Shown here piece by piece: positions 54,061 through 61,849 of a DNA stretch of 64,000 nucleotides (position 1 is the stretch's first letter; each line of letters opens with the position of its first letter). The stretch lies in the NCBI GenBank assembly GCA_947456955.1, contig CANGTQ010000001.1:310001-374000 (forward strand), given 5' to 3'. The DNA is from Flavobacteriaceae bacterium (GTDB lineage: Bacteria > Bacteroidota > Bacteroidia > Flavobacteriales > Flavobacteriaceae). A model generated the notes under the pieces. That model searched no databases. It had not been told where the DNA came from and saw only the letters and a list, made by a program, of their open reading frames with translations. The position numbers and the translations under genes were made by a program.

Positions 54061-55721
54061 AGTTTGTCTTCTTTAAAAATTATTTCTTTATTCTCAATTA
54101 CTTCCATTTTTCGTTTCATTACATTGTAACGATGCTCAATAGTAACTTTGTTTTTATAACCATCACTGTTTTCAAGATCATAAGCATCTTTAAAACCAAC
54201 CAATTTAGTGCTAATATTTAATTCTTTTGACTTTATTTTTTTAAATTCCTTAATTAAATCTAAAACATCATGAGCAATATAGACAGTGTCTGTTGCATTA
54301 ATTACAACTTTTGAATTAGAAGGAATATTATTTAAAGTAGCTTTAATTGCTGCTTTATTTAAAAAAGAAACTTCTTGTGCCAAATCAATGTGAATGATAT
54401 CGCCTTCTGAATATTCTTCTTTTCTGAAATTATAAGCACGTTGCATATTACCTTTTAATACAAATAGCACACTTATAATTATACCTAATGCTACACCTTT
54501 TAACAAATCAGTAAAAACAACTGCTATAAATGTTGAAATAAACGGAATAAATTGATACTTCCCTTTTTCCCAAAAATGTCTGATGATTTTTGGATTGGCT
54601 AATTTATATCCGACTAATAACAAGATTGAAGCTAAAGTAGCTAACGGAATTTTATTTAATAGTGTTGGAATTGCCAAAACACTAACTAATAATAATAAAC
54701 CATGTATTATTGCCGACATTTTAGATTTTGCGCCTGCATTATTATTAGCAGAGGTTCTAACTACAACAGAAGTCATTGGCAAACCACCTAAAAGAGAACT
54801 TAAAATATTTCCTATTCCTTGGGCTTTAAGTTCAATGTTTGTATCCGTATACCTTTTAAGTGAATCCATTCTATCTGCAGCTTCAATACAAAGTAACGTT
54901 TCGATTGAAGCCACAACAGCAATAGTGATAGCAACAATCCAAACTTTACTATTCGAAACAGCTAAAAAATCAGGAAAAACAAAAATAGTCTTAAACTCAT
55001 CAAAACTTTGAGGAACTGGTAAACTAACTAAATGTTCACTTCCAATGGCTAAACTACTTCCAGATTGGATAAAAAATTCATTCAGAAGTATTCCAAAAAC
55101 AACTGCTATTAATGCCGCCGGAACTAATTTTAACTTTTTAAAAAAATCCACTTTTGTCCAAGCTATTAAAATTGATAAAGATATAATTGTAATTAGAATT
55201 GAACCCCACTGAATATAATCAAAAATTGAAAAGAGCTCTGAAAATGTGTTTTGTCCATCAGACTGTAAAAATGCCTCATCACCCTCATAATCATTATCAT
55301 AACCAATAGCGTGAGGAATTTGTTTTAAAAAGATAATTACTCCAATCCCTGCCAACATTCCTTCTATAACGTTAGTTGGAAAATAATTTGAAATACTTCC
55401 TGCCTTTATAAAACCTAATAGCAGCTGTATTATTCCTGCAATAAATACTGCCAAAAGAAAAGAATTAAAAGTACCTAATTCGGTTATTGCGGTCAACACT
55501 ATGGCAGTTAATCCAGCAGCTGGACCAGATACACTTAAATGTGAGTTACTCAAAAAACCTACTACAATACCTCCGACAACACCTGAAATAATCCCTGCGA
55601 ATAATGGTGCTCCAGAAGCAAGAGCAATACCCAAACATAGTGGCAATGCTACTAAAAAAACTACTAAACCAGAAGCAAAATCAGATTTAAGAGTAGCAAA
55701 TAGATGCCTATTTTTTGTCAT
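54057..55721 (-). CDS. SulP/SLC26-family anion transporter, probable bicarbonate transporter
   Basis: This is a 554-residue SulP transporter. The membrane domain (about 10-430) has the family signature VALPLCLGIALASGAP near 18-33 and a LSVSGPAAGLTAIV motif near 61. The C-terminal STAS domain (about 435-554) starts at YSEGDIIHIDL. SulP proteins carry sulfate or bicarbonate (BicA). The bicarbonate choice rests on co-translation with a beta-carbonic anhydrase and the convergent sbtA, not on residues I can point to. It is divergent from oxyR, with 247 nt between. Confidence 0.85.
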   Translation of the reverse strand: MTKNRHLFATLKSDFASGLVVFLVALPLCLGIALASGAPLFAGIISGVVGGIVVGFLSNSHLSVSGPAAGLTAIVLTAITELGTFNSFLLAVFIAGIIQLLLGFIKAGSISNYFPTNVIEGMLAGIGVIIFLKQIPHAIGYDNDYEGDEAFLQSDGQNTFSELFSIFDYIQWGSILITIISLSILIAWTKVDFFKKLKLVPAALIAVVFGILLNEFFIQSGSSLAIGSEHLVSLPVPQSFDEFKTIFVFPDFLAVSNSKVWIVAITIAVVASIETLLCIEAADRMDSLKRYTDTNIELKAQGIGNILSSLLGGLPMTSVVVRTSANNNAGAKSKMSAIIHGLLLLVSVLAIPTLLNKIPLATLASILLLVGYKLANPKIIRHFWEKGKYQFIPFISTFIAVVFTDLLKGVALGIIISVLFVLKGNMQRAYNFRKEEYSEGDIIHIDLAQEVSFLNKAAIKATLNNIPSNSKVVINATDTVYIAHDVLDLIKEFKKIKSKELNISTKLVGFKDAYDLENSDGYKNKVTIEHRYNVMKRKMEVIENKEIIFKEDKL

Positions 55722-55970
55722 AATAATTGAGTTGTAAAAAAAAATTAAACAGGAAAATCAAACAAACTTTGTAAAAATATAAATATTTATTTTTAAATAT
55801 CATAATTATCAAAAAACAAATAGAAATAATTAGAAATAAAGTTAGTATTTGATCATCATCAAAGAAAACAAATAAATTGAATGTATAAAATCTTTAACAT
55901 TAGTTTAAATAAAAGAAGTCATAAATTTATCTTATAGTTTTTATATTTGCATAAAATATGATTATACTAT
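55722..55970 (+). promoter_or_regulatory. SulP-oxyR divergent region with -7 box and weak OxyR-like site
   Basis: TATATTTG at 55942-55949 is a full -7 box 19 nt before the oxyR ATG. Around it, 55934-55970 spans 37 nt starting ATAG and ending CTAT, the exact length of the classical four-ATAG/CTAT OxyR operator. Only the outer tetramers are perfect; the third is 3 of 4 and the second 2 of 4. The rest of the gap is AT-rich with nothing I can name. No clear SulP promoter was found. Confidence 0.35.
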
Positions 55971-56910
55971 GACCATTACACAGTTAAAATATGTTCTAGC
56001 TGTTGCTGAACACAAAAACTTTACTCTTGCAGCCGAAAAGTGTTTTGTTACCCAACCAACATTAAGTATGCAAATTCAAAAAATTGAAGAAGAGTTAGGT
56101 ATTCAGATTTTTGACAGAACTAAGAAACCAATACAGCTTACCGAAATTGGGCAAAAAATTGTCAATCAATCCAAGAATATTGTTAACGAAGCTGATAGAA
56201 TTCAGGATATTGTAGACCAGCAAAAAGGATTCATTGGCGGTGAATTTCGTTTAGGAATCATTCCAACAATAATGCCTACATTATTACCAATGTTCCTAAA
56301 TAATTTCATCAAAAAATACCCAAAAGTTAAATTGATTATTGAAGAGTTGAATACTGACGAAATTATTCAACGACTTAACAATGGCCATCTGGACGCAGCT
56401 ATAGCAGCAACACCATTAGAAGAAGAAAAAATAAAAGAAGTTGTTTTATATTTCGAACCTTTTGTAGCTTACATTCCCGAAGGTCACAGTACATTTCAAA
56501 AAAAGGAAATTGAAATCGATGATTTAAATATTGATGAAATCTTATTACTTCAAGACGGACATTGTTTTAGAGACGGTATTTTAAATTTATGCAAGAATAC
56601 AGTTGCCAACGAAAAATCACATTTCCAAATTGAAAGCGGAAGTTTTGAAACCTTAATAAAACTTGCCGATGAAGGTTTGGGTACAACACTTCTTCCTTAT
56701 TTACACACACTGGATTTAAAAGAAAATGATAAGCTTAAATTACGTCATTTTAAAGAACCAAAACCAGCAAGAGAGGTAAGTCTAATTTTTCCGAAAAACG
56801 AATTGAAAATTCATATTATAGATGCATTAAGAAGTACTATAGCCGGTGTAGTAAAAGGCGCTATTATCTTTCAGAATGTACAAATCATTAGTCCACTTCA
56901 AAAAAAATAA
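55969..56910 (+). CDS. oxyR: Hydrogen peroxide sensor OxyR (LysR family)
   Basis: OxyR is a LysR-type activator switched on by disulfide formation. The 313-residue protein has the helix-turn-helix NFTLAAEKCFVTQPTLSMQIQKIE-like at residues 18-40. The redox motif is LLLQDGHCFRDGILNLC, with Cys199 and Cys208 at exactly the E. coli positions. FETLIKLADEGLGTTLLP near 220 is also OxyR-like. Likely targets such as yaaA and sodC are in the same window, but no motif proves it. A bidirectional terminator follows the stop codon. An OxyR-like site may overlap its own start. Confidence 0.95.
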   Translation: MTITQLKYVLAVAEHKNFTLAAEKCFVTQPTLSMQIQKIEEELGIQIFDRTKKPIQLTEIGQKIVNQSKNIVNEADRIQDIVDQQKGFIGGEFRLGIIPTIMPTLLPMFLNNFIKKYPKVKLIIEELNTDEIIQRLNNGHLDAAIAATPLEEEKIKEVVLYFEPFVAYIPEGHSTFQKKEIEIDDLNIDEILLLQDGHCFRDGILNLCKNTVANEKSHFQIESGSFETLIKLADEGLGTTLLPYLHTLDLKENDKLKLRHFKEPKPAREVSLIFPKNELKIHIIDALRSTIAGVVKGAIIFQNVQIISPLQKK

Positions 56911-56936
56911 GGAGCTTTTGCACAAACTCCTTATTT
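56905..56936. terminator. Bidirectional terminator between oxyR and the 64-residue gene
   Basis: AAATAAGGAG (56905-56914) and CTCCTTATTT (56927-56936) form a 10-bp stem with a 12-nt loop, flanked by A-rich and T-rich tails. It overlaps the oxyR stop codon and serves the convergent small gene that ends at 56945. Confidence 0.8.
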
Positions 56937-56944
56937 TCTCTCTG

Positions 56945-57139
56945 CTAACTAACTACAGACAAACATTGTTTTAATTCGGGATGCTCACTCGTAAAGAATT
57001 GCAACCACTTTTTTAATTGTTCAACCTCGTAAGGCAATAAATTTTTAATCGCCTTTTTTAGTTCTTTTGTAAAAAGAACAGGATCGAAGCTTACTCTTTC
57101 GAGTACAGATTTAGTGTAATCATAAATCATTCTAGGCAT
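56945..57139 (-). CDS. Small helical protein, paralog 1 (64 residues)
   Basis: This 64-residue protein is unrecognised. About half of its residues match the protein encoded at 57492-57692. Shared features are a DxTKxVLxRVSFD segment near residues 7-19, LFxKEL near 22, KxLLPYE near 33, and a C-terminal PEL followed by a Cys. It predicts three helices. There is no signal peptide or membrane segment. A motif reading GTTCTTAC on the minus strand lies 28 nt upstream of both... its own ATG, and a similar motif precedes the paralog. The terminator after oxyR ends its transcript too. The role is unknown. Confidence 0.65.
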   Translation of the reverse strand: MPRMIYDYTKSVLERVSFDPVLFTKELKKAIKNLLPYEVEQLKKWLQFFTSEHPELKQCLSVVS

Positions 57140-57463
57140 ATTGGTTAAGATTTGGGATTATCTTATTGTAAGAACGTTTAGTAAAAGTATACTATAAAAA
57201 GTTCTCAAACAAAAGAAATTGCTAAAACATATCGTTAAAAAACTATTTTTATCGTTTAAATGCATTAATTACTATTATTTTTAGGTTTTAACTTACTAAA
57301 ATATTTTTATCTAATAGCCCATAAAACCATTATTGCATTTCAGGTTTATCAGCTGTATAATATAATAACCAATTGATTAGATTTTCCCAAAATAACATCG
57401 TATTAGAATAAATAGTAAATAAGAAATAATTAAGTTATTAGTTTCCCTAAATCCTAAATAAAA
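57140..57463. other. AT-rich gap between the two paralogous small genes
   Basis: This 324-nt gap contains the upstream element of paralog 1 (57168-57181) and otherwise only AT-rich sequence. I found no ORF, tRNA-like cloverleaf or strong hairpin in it until the terminator at 57464. Confidence 0.6.
57168..57181 (-). promoter_or_regulatory. Shared upstream element, copy 1
   Basis: On the minus strand this reads CTAAACGTTCTTAC, 28 nt before the start codon of paralog 1. The second copy at 57726-57740 differs by CCC in place of AC and lies 33 nt before paralog 2. Confidence 0.5.
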
Positions 57464-57486
57464 AAAGGAACCGTTTAAGTTCCTTT
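57464..57486 (-). terminator. Rho-independent terminator of the 66-residue gene
   Basis: An 8-bp perfect stem (AAAGGAAC with GTTCCTTT, 7-nt loop) is followed on the minus strand by a run of T. It lies 6 nt after the stop codon of paralog 2. Confidence 0.85.
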
Positions 57487-57491
57487 AGTTT

Positions 57492-57692
57492 TTATTTATC
57501 ATTAATGAGCAACATGCAATGTTGCAGTTCTGGTTTTTCTTTAATAAATTTTGAAAGCCATAATACTAATTCTTCTAACTCATAAGGTAATAAAACCTTA
57601 CATGCTTTTTCAAGTTCTTTGCAGAAAAGGGAGACATCGAAACTCACTCTTTTCAAAACATTTTTAGTATGGTCTAACATTGATTTAGACAT
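57492..57692 (-). CDS. Small helical protein, paralog 2 (66 residues)
   Basis: This 66-residue protein is a clear paralog of the one at 56945-57139. It shares the RVSFD segment near residue 15, LFCKELEKA near 22, VLLPYELEEL near 33, a Trp near 45, and PELQHC near the end. It has two extra Cys residues (about 24 and 31) that paralog 1 lacks. It is predicted all-helical and cytoplasmic. Its own terminator follows within 6 nt, so it is a single-gene unit. An upstream element matching that of paralog 1 lies 33 nt before the ATG. The function is not known. Confidence 0.65.
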   Translation of the reverse strand: MSKSMLDHTKNVLKRVSFDVSLFCKELEKACKVLLPYELEELVLWLSKFIKEKPELQHCMLLINDK

Positions 57693-57725
57693 AAATAACT
57701 ATTTGATTAAGTTAATATAATTAGG

Positions 57726-57740
57726 TAAGAACGGGTTAGG
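57726..57740 (-). promoter_or_regulatory. Shared upstream element, copy 2
   Basis: On the minus strand this reads CTAACCCGTTCTTAC, matching copy 1 at 57168-57181 in 13 of 14-15 positions when a 1-nt gap is allowed. The similar distance to the start codon suggests a common promoter or operator kept after duplication. Confidence 0.5.
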
Positions 57741-57817
57741 AAAAACCAAATGTAAAAAATATAATTTTCCACAATTAAAATTTACAAAAAATTTAACGCT
57801 TCAGAAATGTTAAAATT

Positions 57818-58507
57818 TCAAATTGCTTTAGTGGCGCGTAACATCTCTCTTTTACCCGGAGCTCCTGGTAATTTTTCTACAGAAAAACCTGCTGATAACA
57901 TCGCGTTTTTTATTGAAGTTCGACAAGCGTAGGTCACCAAAATGCCATTTGGTTTTAATGCCTTAAACATGGCAACAAATATTTTGTCCGTCCAAAGATC
58001 GGGTTGTACCCTGAAGCCAAAGGCATCAAAATAAATCAGATCAAAAGAAGCTTCATCCTGAATATCCTGAAAAAACTGTTGGCGTTTGGTTAGCATGAAA
58101 TTATCTGAAAGTTGATTCTTTTGTTCCCAATTAAATTCGTGCATTTTTTTAAAAACTGTTGTTTCTCTTACATCAATTTCATTTGGGTAATTCATTTGCA
58201 TCGTCTCATCTATTTCAACCGGATAGGCTTCTACTCCAACATAATCTATACTTTGATTTGTTTTTTTGGCTTCCACGAAAGTAATAAAAGCATTCAAACC
58301 AGTACCAAATCCAATTTCTAAAATAGCAATGGATTTTACTTTGAAAAGTGACCCGAGCTTTTGCGAATTGGCGAAGCACAACCCATTTTTTATGAATACA
58401 TGATATGCCTCTTGAATAGCACCGTGTTTTGAATGATAACTTTCATTCCATTCCGGCAAATAAATTGTGGTTGAACCATCATTGGTTTTGATAATTTCGC
58501 GTATCAA
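57818..58507 (-). CDS. mnmD: tRNA (mnm5s2U34)-methyltransferase MnmD-like
   Basis: MnmD performs the final SAM-dependent methylation of the wobble uridine; in E. coli it is the N-terminal half of MnmC. From the TTG at 58507 the protein is 229 residues. That start is chosen because it lies directly after the upstream stop; an ATG at 58555 would overlap the lipoprotein gene by 46 nt. Visible motifs are TIYLPEWNESYHSKHGA near 15, the SAM motif ILEIGFGTGLNAF near 60, VGVEAYPVEI near 88, and FDLIYFDAFGFRVQPDLW near 148-165. There is no FAD oxidase domain. Confidence 0.88.
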   Translation of the reverse strand: MIREIIKTNDGSTTIYLPEWNESYHSKHGAIQEAYHVFIKNGLCFANSQKLGSLFKVKSIAILEIGFGTGLNAFITFVEAKKTNQSIDYVGVEAYPVEIDETMQMNYPNEIDVRETTVFKKMHEFNWEQKNQLSDNFMLTKRQQFFQDIQDEASFDLIYFDAFGFRVQPDLWTDKIFVAMFKALKPNGILVTYACRTSIKNAMLSAGFSVEKLPGAPGKREMLRATKAI

Positions 58508-58509
58508 AA

Positions 58510-58947
58510 TTACTTTATATACAATTTCTTGATTCTCGGAATTGGTCCACCACATTTAATTTCATGACATTTTATGCAGGCGTCAACACCGACATTAAAA
58601 TGTTCTTTAGCATTTTTAGGGTCGCTGTAAATTAACTGTTGTGCGGTTATATAATCCTTTGCTTTTTGTTTAAAGAACAAATCATTTTCTGTTTCGTCTG
58701 TAAATTTAGCCGTAAAGATTTTTAAAAAGTGTTTAGGAAATGTTCCTATAGTATCTCCTTTTTGAATTCGCTCTTTCAATCTTTTATTGTCTACATACAT
58801 TTGCTCCATCAATGTCGCCATTTCTGACATTTCATACATTTCAAGTTTCTTTTCTTTTACTGAAGTGCATTTTTTTTCTGCTTTTGCCTCTTTCTTTTGA
58901 CAAGAGAACAGTCCAAAAACTAAAACAAGCACAATTATTTTTTTCAT
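58510..58947 (-). CDS. Lipoprotein with a single c-type heme motif
   Basis: This is a 145-residue lipoprotein with a signal ending GLFSCQKK, so it is membrane-anchored outside the cytoplasm. Near the C-terminus CIKCH (about residues 126-130) is a CxxCH heme-binding motif, followed by a third Cys. The middle is helical with Met-rich MYEMSEMATLMEQMY near 39, which might supply an axial ligand. It resembles a small cytochrome c of the CytC' or four-helix type, but I could not assign a named family. It lies between DUF4920 and mnmD, in one operon. Confidence 0.75.
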   Translation of the reverse strand: MKKIIVLVLVFGLFSCQKKEAKAEKKCTSVKEKKLEMYEMSEMATLMEQMYVDNKRLKERIQKGDTIGTFPKHFLKIFTAKFTDETENDLFFKQKAKDYITAQQLIYSDPKNAKEHFNVGVDACIKCHEIKCGGPIPRIKKLYIK

Positions 58948-58958
58948 TCGACAGAAAA

Positions 58959-59456
58959 TTACTTTTTAATATAAACACCATCTGCCAAAAACGAAAAGGT
59001 TACTTCCGGTTTCGTGATTTTGGCAATTTCAGCTGCCGATTTTCCGCCATCTTTGGCATAATGTTTAAGCGATTCAACCGATTCAACATCTACAAATGCT
59101 TTACCATTTACAATGGCTTGACTATTATCAGCATTTAACGGAACAAAGAAACCATAATCTTTAAATTTTACAAATGATTCATTGTCACCGGCCAATTCCA
59201 TTTTCATCCAACAGCCTTTCTTTTTGCAAACTTGTTTAATATTCGATTGAAACTGAACCGTAATAGTATCCCCTTTTTTAAGTTTTTTATACTTTTTCAA
59301 CATTTCATTTTTGGTGTAAATTTTGGTTACTTTAAATTTATCGCCAAATAGAGCATAATCTTTACTGTCAAAAGCTTTGGATTTTTTCTGAGCCATTGCT
59401 GTCGGTACAATGCAAAGTAATAGTATAATTAGGATAACATTTATTTTTATACTCAT
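58959..59456 (-). CDS. DUF4920 domain exported protein
   Basis: This is a 165-residue exported protein from the ATG at 59456, which opens a signal peptide (MSIKINVILIILLLCIVPT, ending AMAQ). A start 25 codons upstream is possible but gives no better signal, and the -7 box would leave almost no leader. The DUF4920 core has FGDKFKVTKIYTK near residue 38, a KKGCWMKMEL segment near 83 with conserved Cys and Met, and FKDYGFFVPLNA near 100. The Cys, Met and His content suggests metal or redox chemistry. It heads the DUF4920-cytochrome-mnmD operon. Confidence 0.85.
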   Translation of the reverse strand: MSIKINVILIILLLCIVPTAMAQKKSKAFDSKDYALFGDKFKVTKIYTKNEMLKKYKKLKKGDTITVQFQSNIKQVCKKKGCWMKMELAGDNESFVKFKDYGFFVPLNADNSQAIVNGKAFVDVESVESLKHYAKDGGKSAAEIAKITKPEVTFSFLADGVYIKK

Positions 59457-59551
59457 ACTTAAATAATTGTTTATTTGATATTCTTGAGCTGAGCCTAAAT
59501 AGCGAAGAGGAGTAGTAATATTAGATTTCATAATAGTTTTTTTATGTTTTG

Positions 59552-59559
59552 CGAATATA
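59552..59559 (-). promoter_or_regulatory. -7-like box for the DUF4920 operon
   Basis: The minus strand reads TATATTCG, one base off TAnnTTTG, about 96 nt before the chosen DUF4920 start. It is the best candidate in the gap. Confidence 0.3.
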
Positions 59560-59809
59560 AACAGTTTAGTAAAATTCAGTTACAAAATTAGTAAATATTT
59601 TGAGTTTTTATTATGAAATTATACGCTTAAATGGTCAAAAAAATACGATTTTAAAAAAAGTTTCTGTTTTTCTTTAACCATGCAATACGCAAACATATTT
59701 TTATTAGTTTTACAAAAAATAACAACACCACTTTAATTTTTAGAAAACAAATTGTAACATACTAATTTTTAAGTAATTGAACTGTTTTCTATATTAAATC
59801 TATTACTAA
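59560..59809. other. AT-rich gap upstream of ilvE
   Basis: This 250-nt gap between the divergent DUF4920 operon and ilvE holds no ORF of note and no clear -7 box on the plus strand. I see no leucine or isoleucine codon-rich leader peptide that would suggest attenuation of ilvE. Confidence 0.5.
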
Positions 59810-60877
59810 ATGATGTTAAAAACAACTAACGAAATCGATATAGTTAGAGTAAAAAACTCTAAAATCAATGAGGTCGATTTTGAAAATCTTGCCTTTGGAA
59901 ATACCTTTACAGACCATATGTTGATTTGTGATTTTAAAGAAGGTAAATGGCAAAAACCTATCATCAAACCTTACGAACCTTTCTTAATAGATCCTTCAGC
60001 AAAAGTGTTTCATTATGGTCAGGCCATTTTTGAAGGAATGAAAGCCTATAAAGACGATAACAATGATGTCTGGCTTTTTAGACCTGACCAAAATTTAGAT
60101 CGTTTCAATAAATCGGCTGTAAGAATGGCTATGCCTGAAGTTCCAGAAGAAATCTTTATTGGTGGTTTAAAAACCATCGTAGATTTAGAAAGAAATTGGG
60201 TAAAGAAAGGAGTTGGAAACACCTTGTATATAAGACCATTTATGATTGCGATTGGTTCAGGTGTTATTGCACAACCTTCAACACAATACCGATTTATGAT
60301 TATCCTTTCACCTGCCCTTTCCTATTACTCTGGGGAAGTAAAAGTGATTATTGCCGAACATTATAGTCGCGCAGCTAATGGCGGTATTGGTGCAGCCAAA
60401 GCGGCCGGAAATTATTCAGCTCAATTTTATCCTCAAAAATTAGCACAAGAAAAAGGATTCCAACAAATCATTTGGACAGACGATGCTACACATACCAAAT
60501 TGGAGGAAGCTGGAACAATGAACGTGTTTTTCAGAATTAACGACACTATCTTCACGGCGCCTACTAGCGAAAGAATTTTAGATGGAGTCACCCGAAAAAG
60601 CTTAATTGATATCGCGCATCGTGACGGCATCAAAGTTGAAGAGCGTTCGGTATTGGTTTCAGAATTAATAGCTGGTGCTAAAGATGGTAGTTTAAAAGAG
60701 ATTTTTGGAGCGGGAACAGCTGCGGTAGTTAGTCCAATTGCGGGTTTTCAATTCCAGAATGACTATTATGAATTGCCAAAAATTGAAAACTCTATCGCAT
60801 TACAACTAAAAGACAAACTAACTAAAATTCAGTATAAACTGGCTGAAGACACTTTTAAGTGGACAGTAAAAGTTTAA
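59810..60877 (+). CDS. ilvE: Branched-chain amino acid aminotransferase
   Basis: IlvE interconverts valine, leucine and isoleucine with their keto acids, using PLP. The 355-residue protein is of the longer class IV type. It has FGNTFTDHM near residue 28, the FHYGQAIFEGMKAY motif near 67, and the PLP Lys in GAAKAAGNYSA near 198. ARG-region DGVTRKSLIDIA near 260 and a GAGTAAVVSPI segment near 304 are also typical. A second ATG one codon later is equally possible. It could feed leucine breakdown with the HMG-CoA lyase at 14.7 kb. Confidence 0.95.
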   Translation: MMLKTTNEIDIVRVKNSKINEVDFENLAFGNTFTDHMLICDFKEGKWQKPIIKPYEPFLIDPSAKVFHYGQAIFEGMKAYKDDNNDVWLFRPDQNLDRFNKSAVRMAMPEVPEEIFIGGLKTIVDLERNWVKKGVGNTLYIRPFMIAIGSGVIAQPSTQYRFMIILSPALSYYSGEVKVIIAEHYSRAANGGIGAAKAAGNYSAQFYPQKLAQEKGFQQIIWTDDATHTKLEEAGTMNVFFRINDTIFTAPTSERILDGVTRKSLIDIAHRDGIKVEERSVLVSELIAGAKDGSLKEIFGAGTAAVVSPIAGFQFQNDYYELPKIENSIALQLKDKLTKIQYKLAEDTFKWTVKV

Positions 60878-60880
60878 AGT

Positions 60881-60905
60881 AAAATCCTCCATTTTGGAGG
60901 ATTTT
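60881..60905. terminator. Bidirectional terminator between ilvE and the MazG-like gene
   Basis: AAAATCCTCC (60881-60890) pairs with GGAGGATTTT (60896-60905) over 10 bp with a 5-nt loop, with T-runs on both strands. It serves both convergent genes. Confidence 0.92.
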
Positions 60906-61289
60906 TTATTTTAATATATTTTCAAAACTAGGTTTGAAATAATTTGGTCCTTTCATCACTTTACCATCTTCACGATAAATAGGATTTCCATCTTCACCGA
61001 GTTTGCTCATATTACTTCGCTGAATTTCATCAAACACTTCTTCAATCTTGTGTTGCAAACCGTGTTCTAATATAGTTCCGCATAATATATAAAGCATATC
61101 TCCAAGTGCATCAGCTACTTCTATCAAATCATTATTCTGAACGGCTTCAAGGTATTCTTCGTTTTCCTCTTTCATCAGGTTGAATCGAAGCCTATTTTTT
61201 TGTTCACCTAAATCTCCTTTCATTTCGTAACTGACACCAAGTCCGAATGAGGTATGAAACTCTTTTACTGCGTTAATTTGTTTTTGCAT
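60906..61289 (-). CDS. MazG-like nucleoside triphosphate pyrophosphohydrolase
   Basis: This is a 127-residue all-alpha NTP pyrophosphatase of the MazG/DCTPase-like superfamily. The metal-binding motifs are a KEENEEYLEA segment (EExxE, about residues 36-45) and EVADALGDMLYI near 56 (ExxD). The C-terminal tail MKGPNYFKPSF near 111 resembles the phage-type and DR2231-like relatives more than E. coli MazG. It likely removes non-canonical nucleotides. It converges on ilvE across a shared terminator. Confidence 0.86.
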   Translation of the reverse strand: MQKQINAVKEFHTSFGLGVSYEMKGDLGEQKNRLRFNLMKEENEEYLEAVQNNDLIEVADALGDMLYILCGTILEHGLQHKIEEVFDEIQRSNMSKLGEDGNPIYREDGKVMKGPNYFKPSFENILK

Positions 61290-61366
61290 TACATAATAAA
61301 TTTATTGTTGATGCAAATTACTACTTTTGGATACATTTGAGTAAATTTGTTGAAAATTTGAAATAA

Positions 61367-61555
61367 ATGTTCACAACTGGTCAATGGATTTTTGCCGCAT
61401 TGTTTTTTGTAGCTTTTGTAATCGCTGCTTATTTTGCCTATGGCAAAGACAAAGTGCTTCACCAAAAAGTCTACAAAGGAAGTTATAAAATACTAATTGC
61501 ATTTCTGTTATTTATTACTATCCTTTTTGTCATTAAAATTGTGACGAAGCATTAA
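61367..61555 (+). CDS. Small two-span membrane protein
   Basis: This 62-residue protein has two hydrophobic segments (about residues 5-24 and 41-58) joined by a basic loop (YGKDKVLHQKVYKGSYK). The N and C-termini would both face the same side. It fits a conserved flavobacterial small membrane protein, but I cannot name the family. The start at 61367 follows the divergent MazG gene by 77 nt. No function can be assigned. Confidence 0.6.
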   Translation: MFTTGQWIFAALFFVAFVIAAYFAYGKDKVLHQKVYKGSYKILIAFLLFITILFVIKIVTKH

Positions 61556-61556
61556 G

Positions 61557-61694
61557 TTATTTTCCTTTCAAAAGGGTAACACTTACAGAAGCTATATCTG
61601 AGTTTGGAAACTTAGTAAATACATTTTCATCCGAAAACAATCCTGCCTCAGCGGCAATCTTGTGTAATACGTCTATTTCAACTTTTTTTATTGC
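61557..61694 (-). pseudogene. Possible C-terminal gene remnant
   Basis: On the minus strand a 45-codon stretch ends at a TAA (61557-61559) and reads like real protein: VEIDVLHKIAAEAGLF, then ENVFTKFPNSDIASVSV, with normal composition. It is closed upstream by an in-frame TAA at 61695-61697 with no good start. It may be the tail of a decayed gene. I do not recognise the family. The remaining sequence to 61849 shows nothing clear. Confidence 0.3.
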
Positions 61695-61849
61695 TTATAC
61701 TTTTACCGCGATTTGCAAAGGATCCAGTGAATAAAATACAGCGATGTTCACTTTTTGTTTTCATCAATTTAAATTTGAATACAAACAAATATTATCAATA
61801 TTCGTAGTATTAAATTCATAACTTTGTGACACTTAATAAACATAGTTTC

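Noticed and set aside
57140..57463. tRNA or small RNA gene in the gap between the small paralogs
   Set aside because: No cloverleaf arms or GC-rich stem were found; only AT-rich sequence and the shared upstream element.
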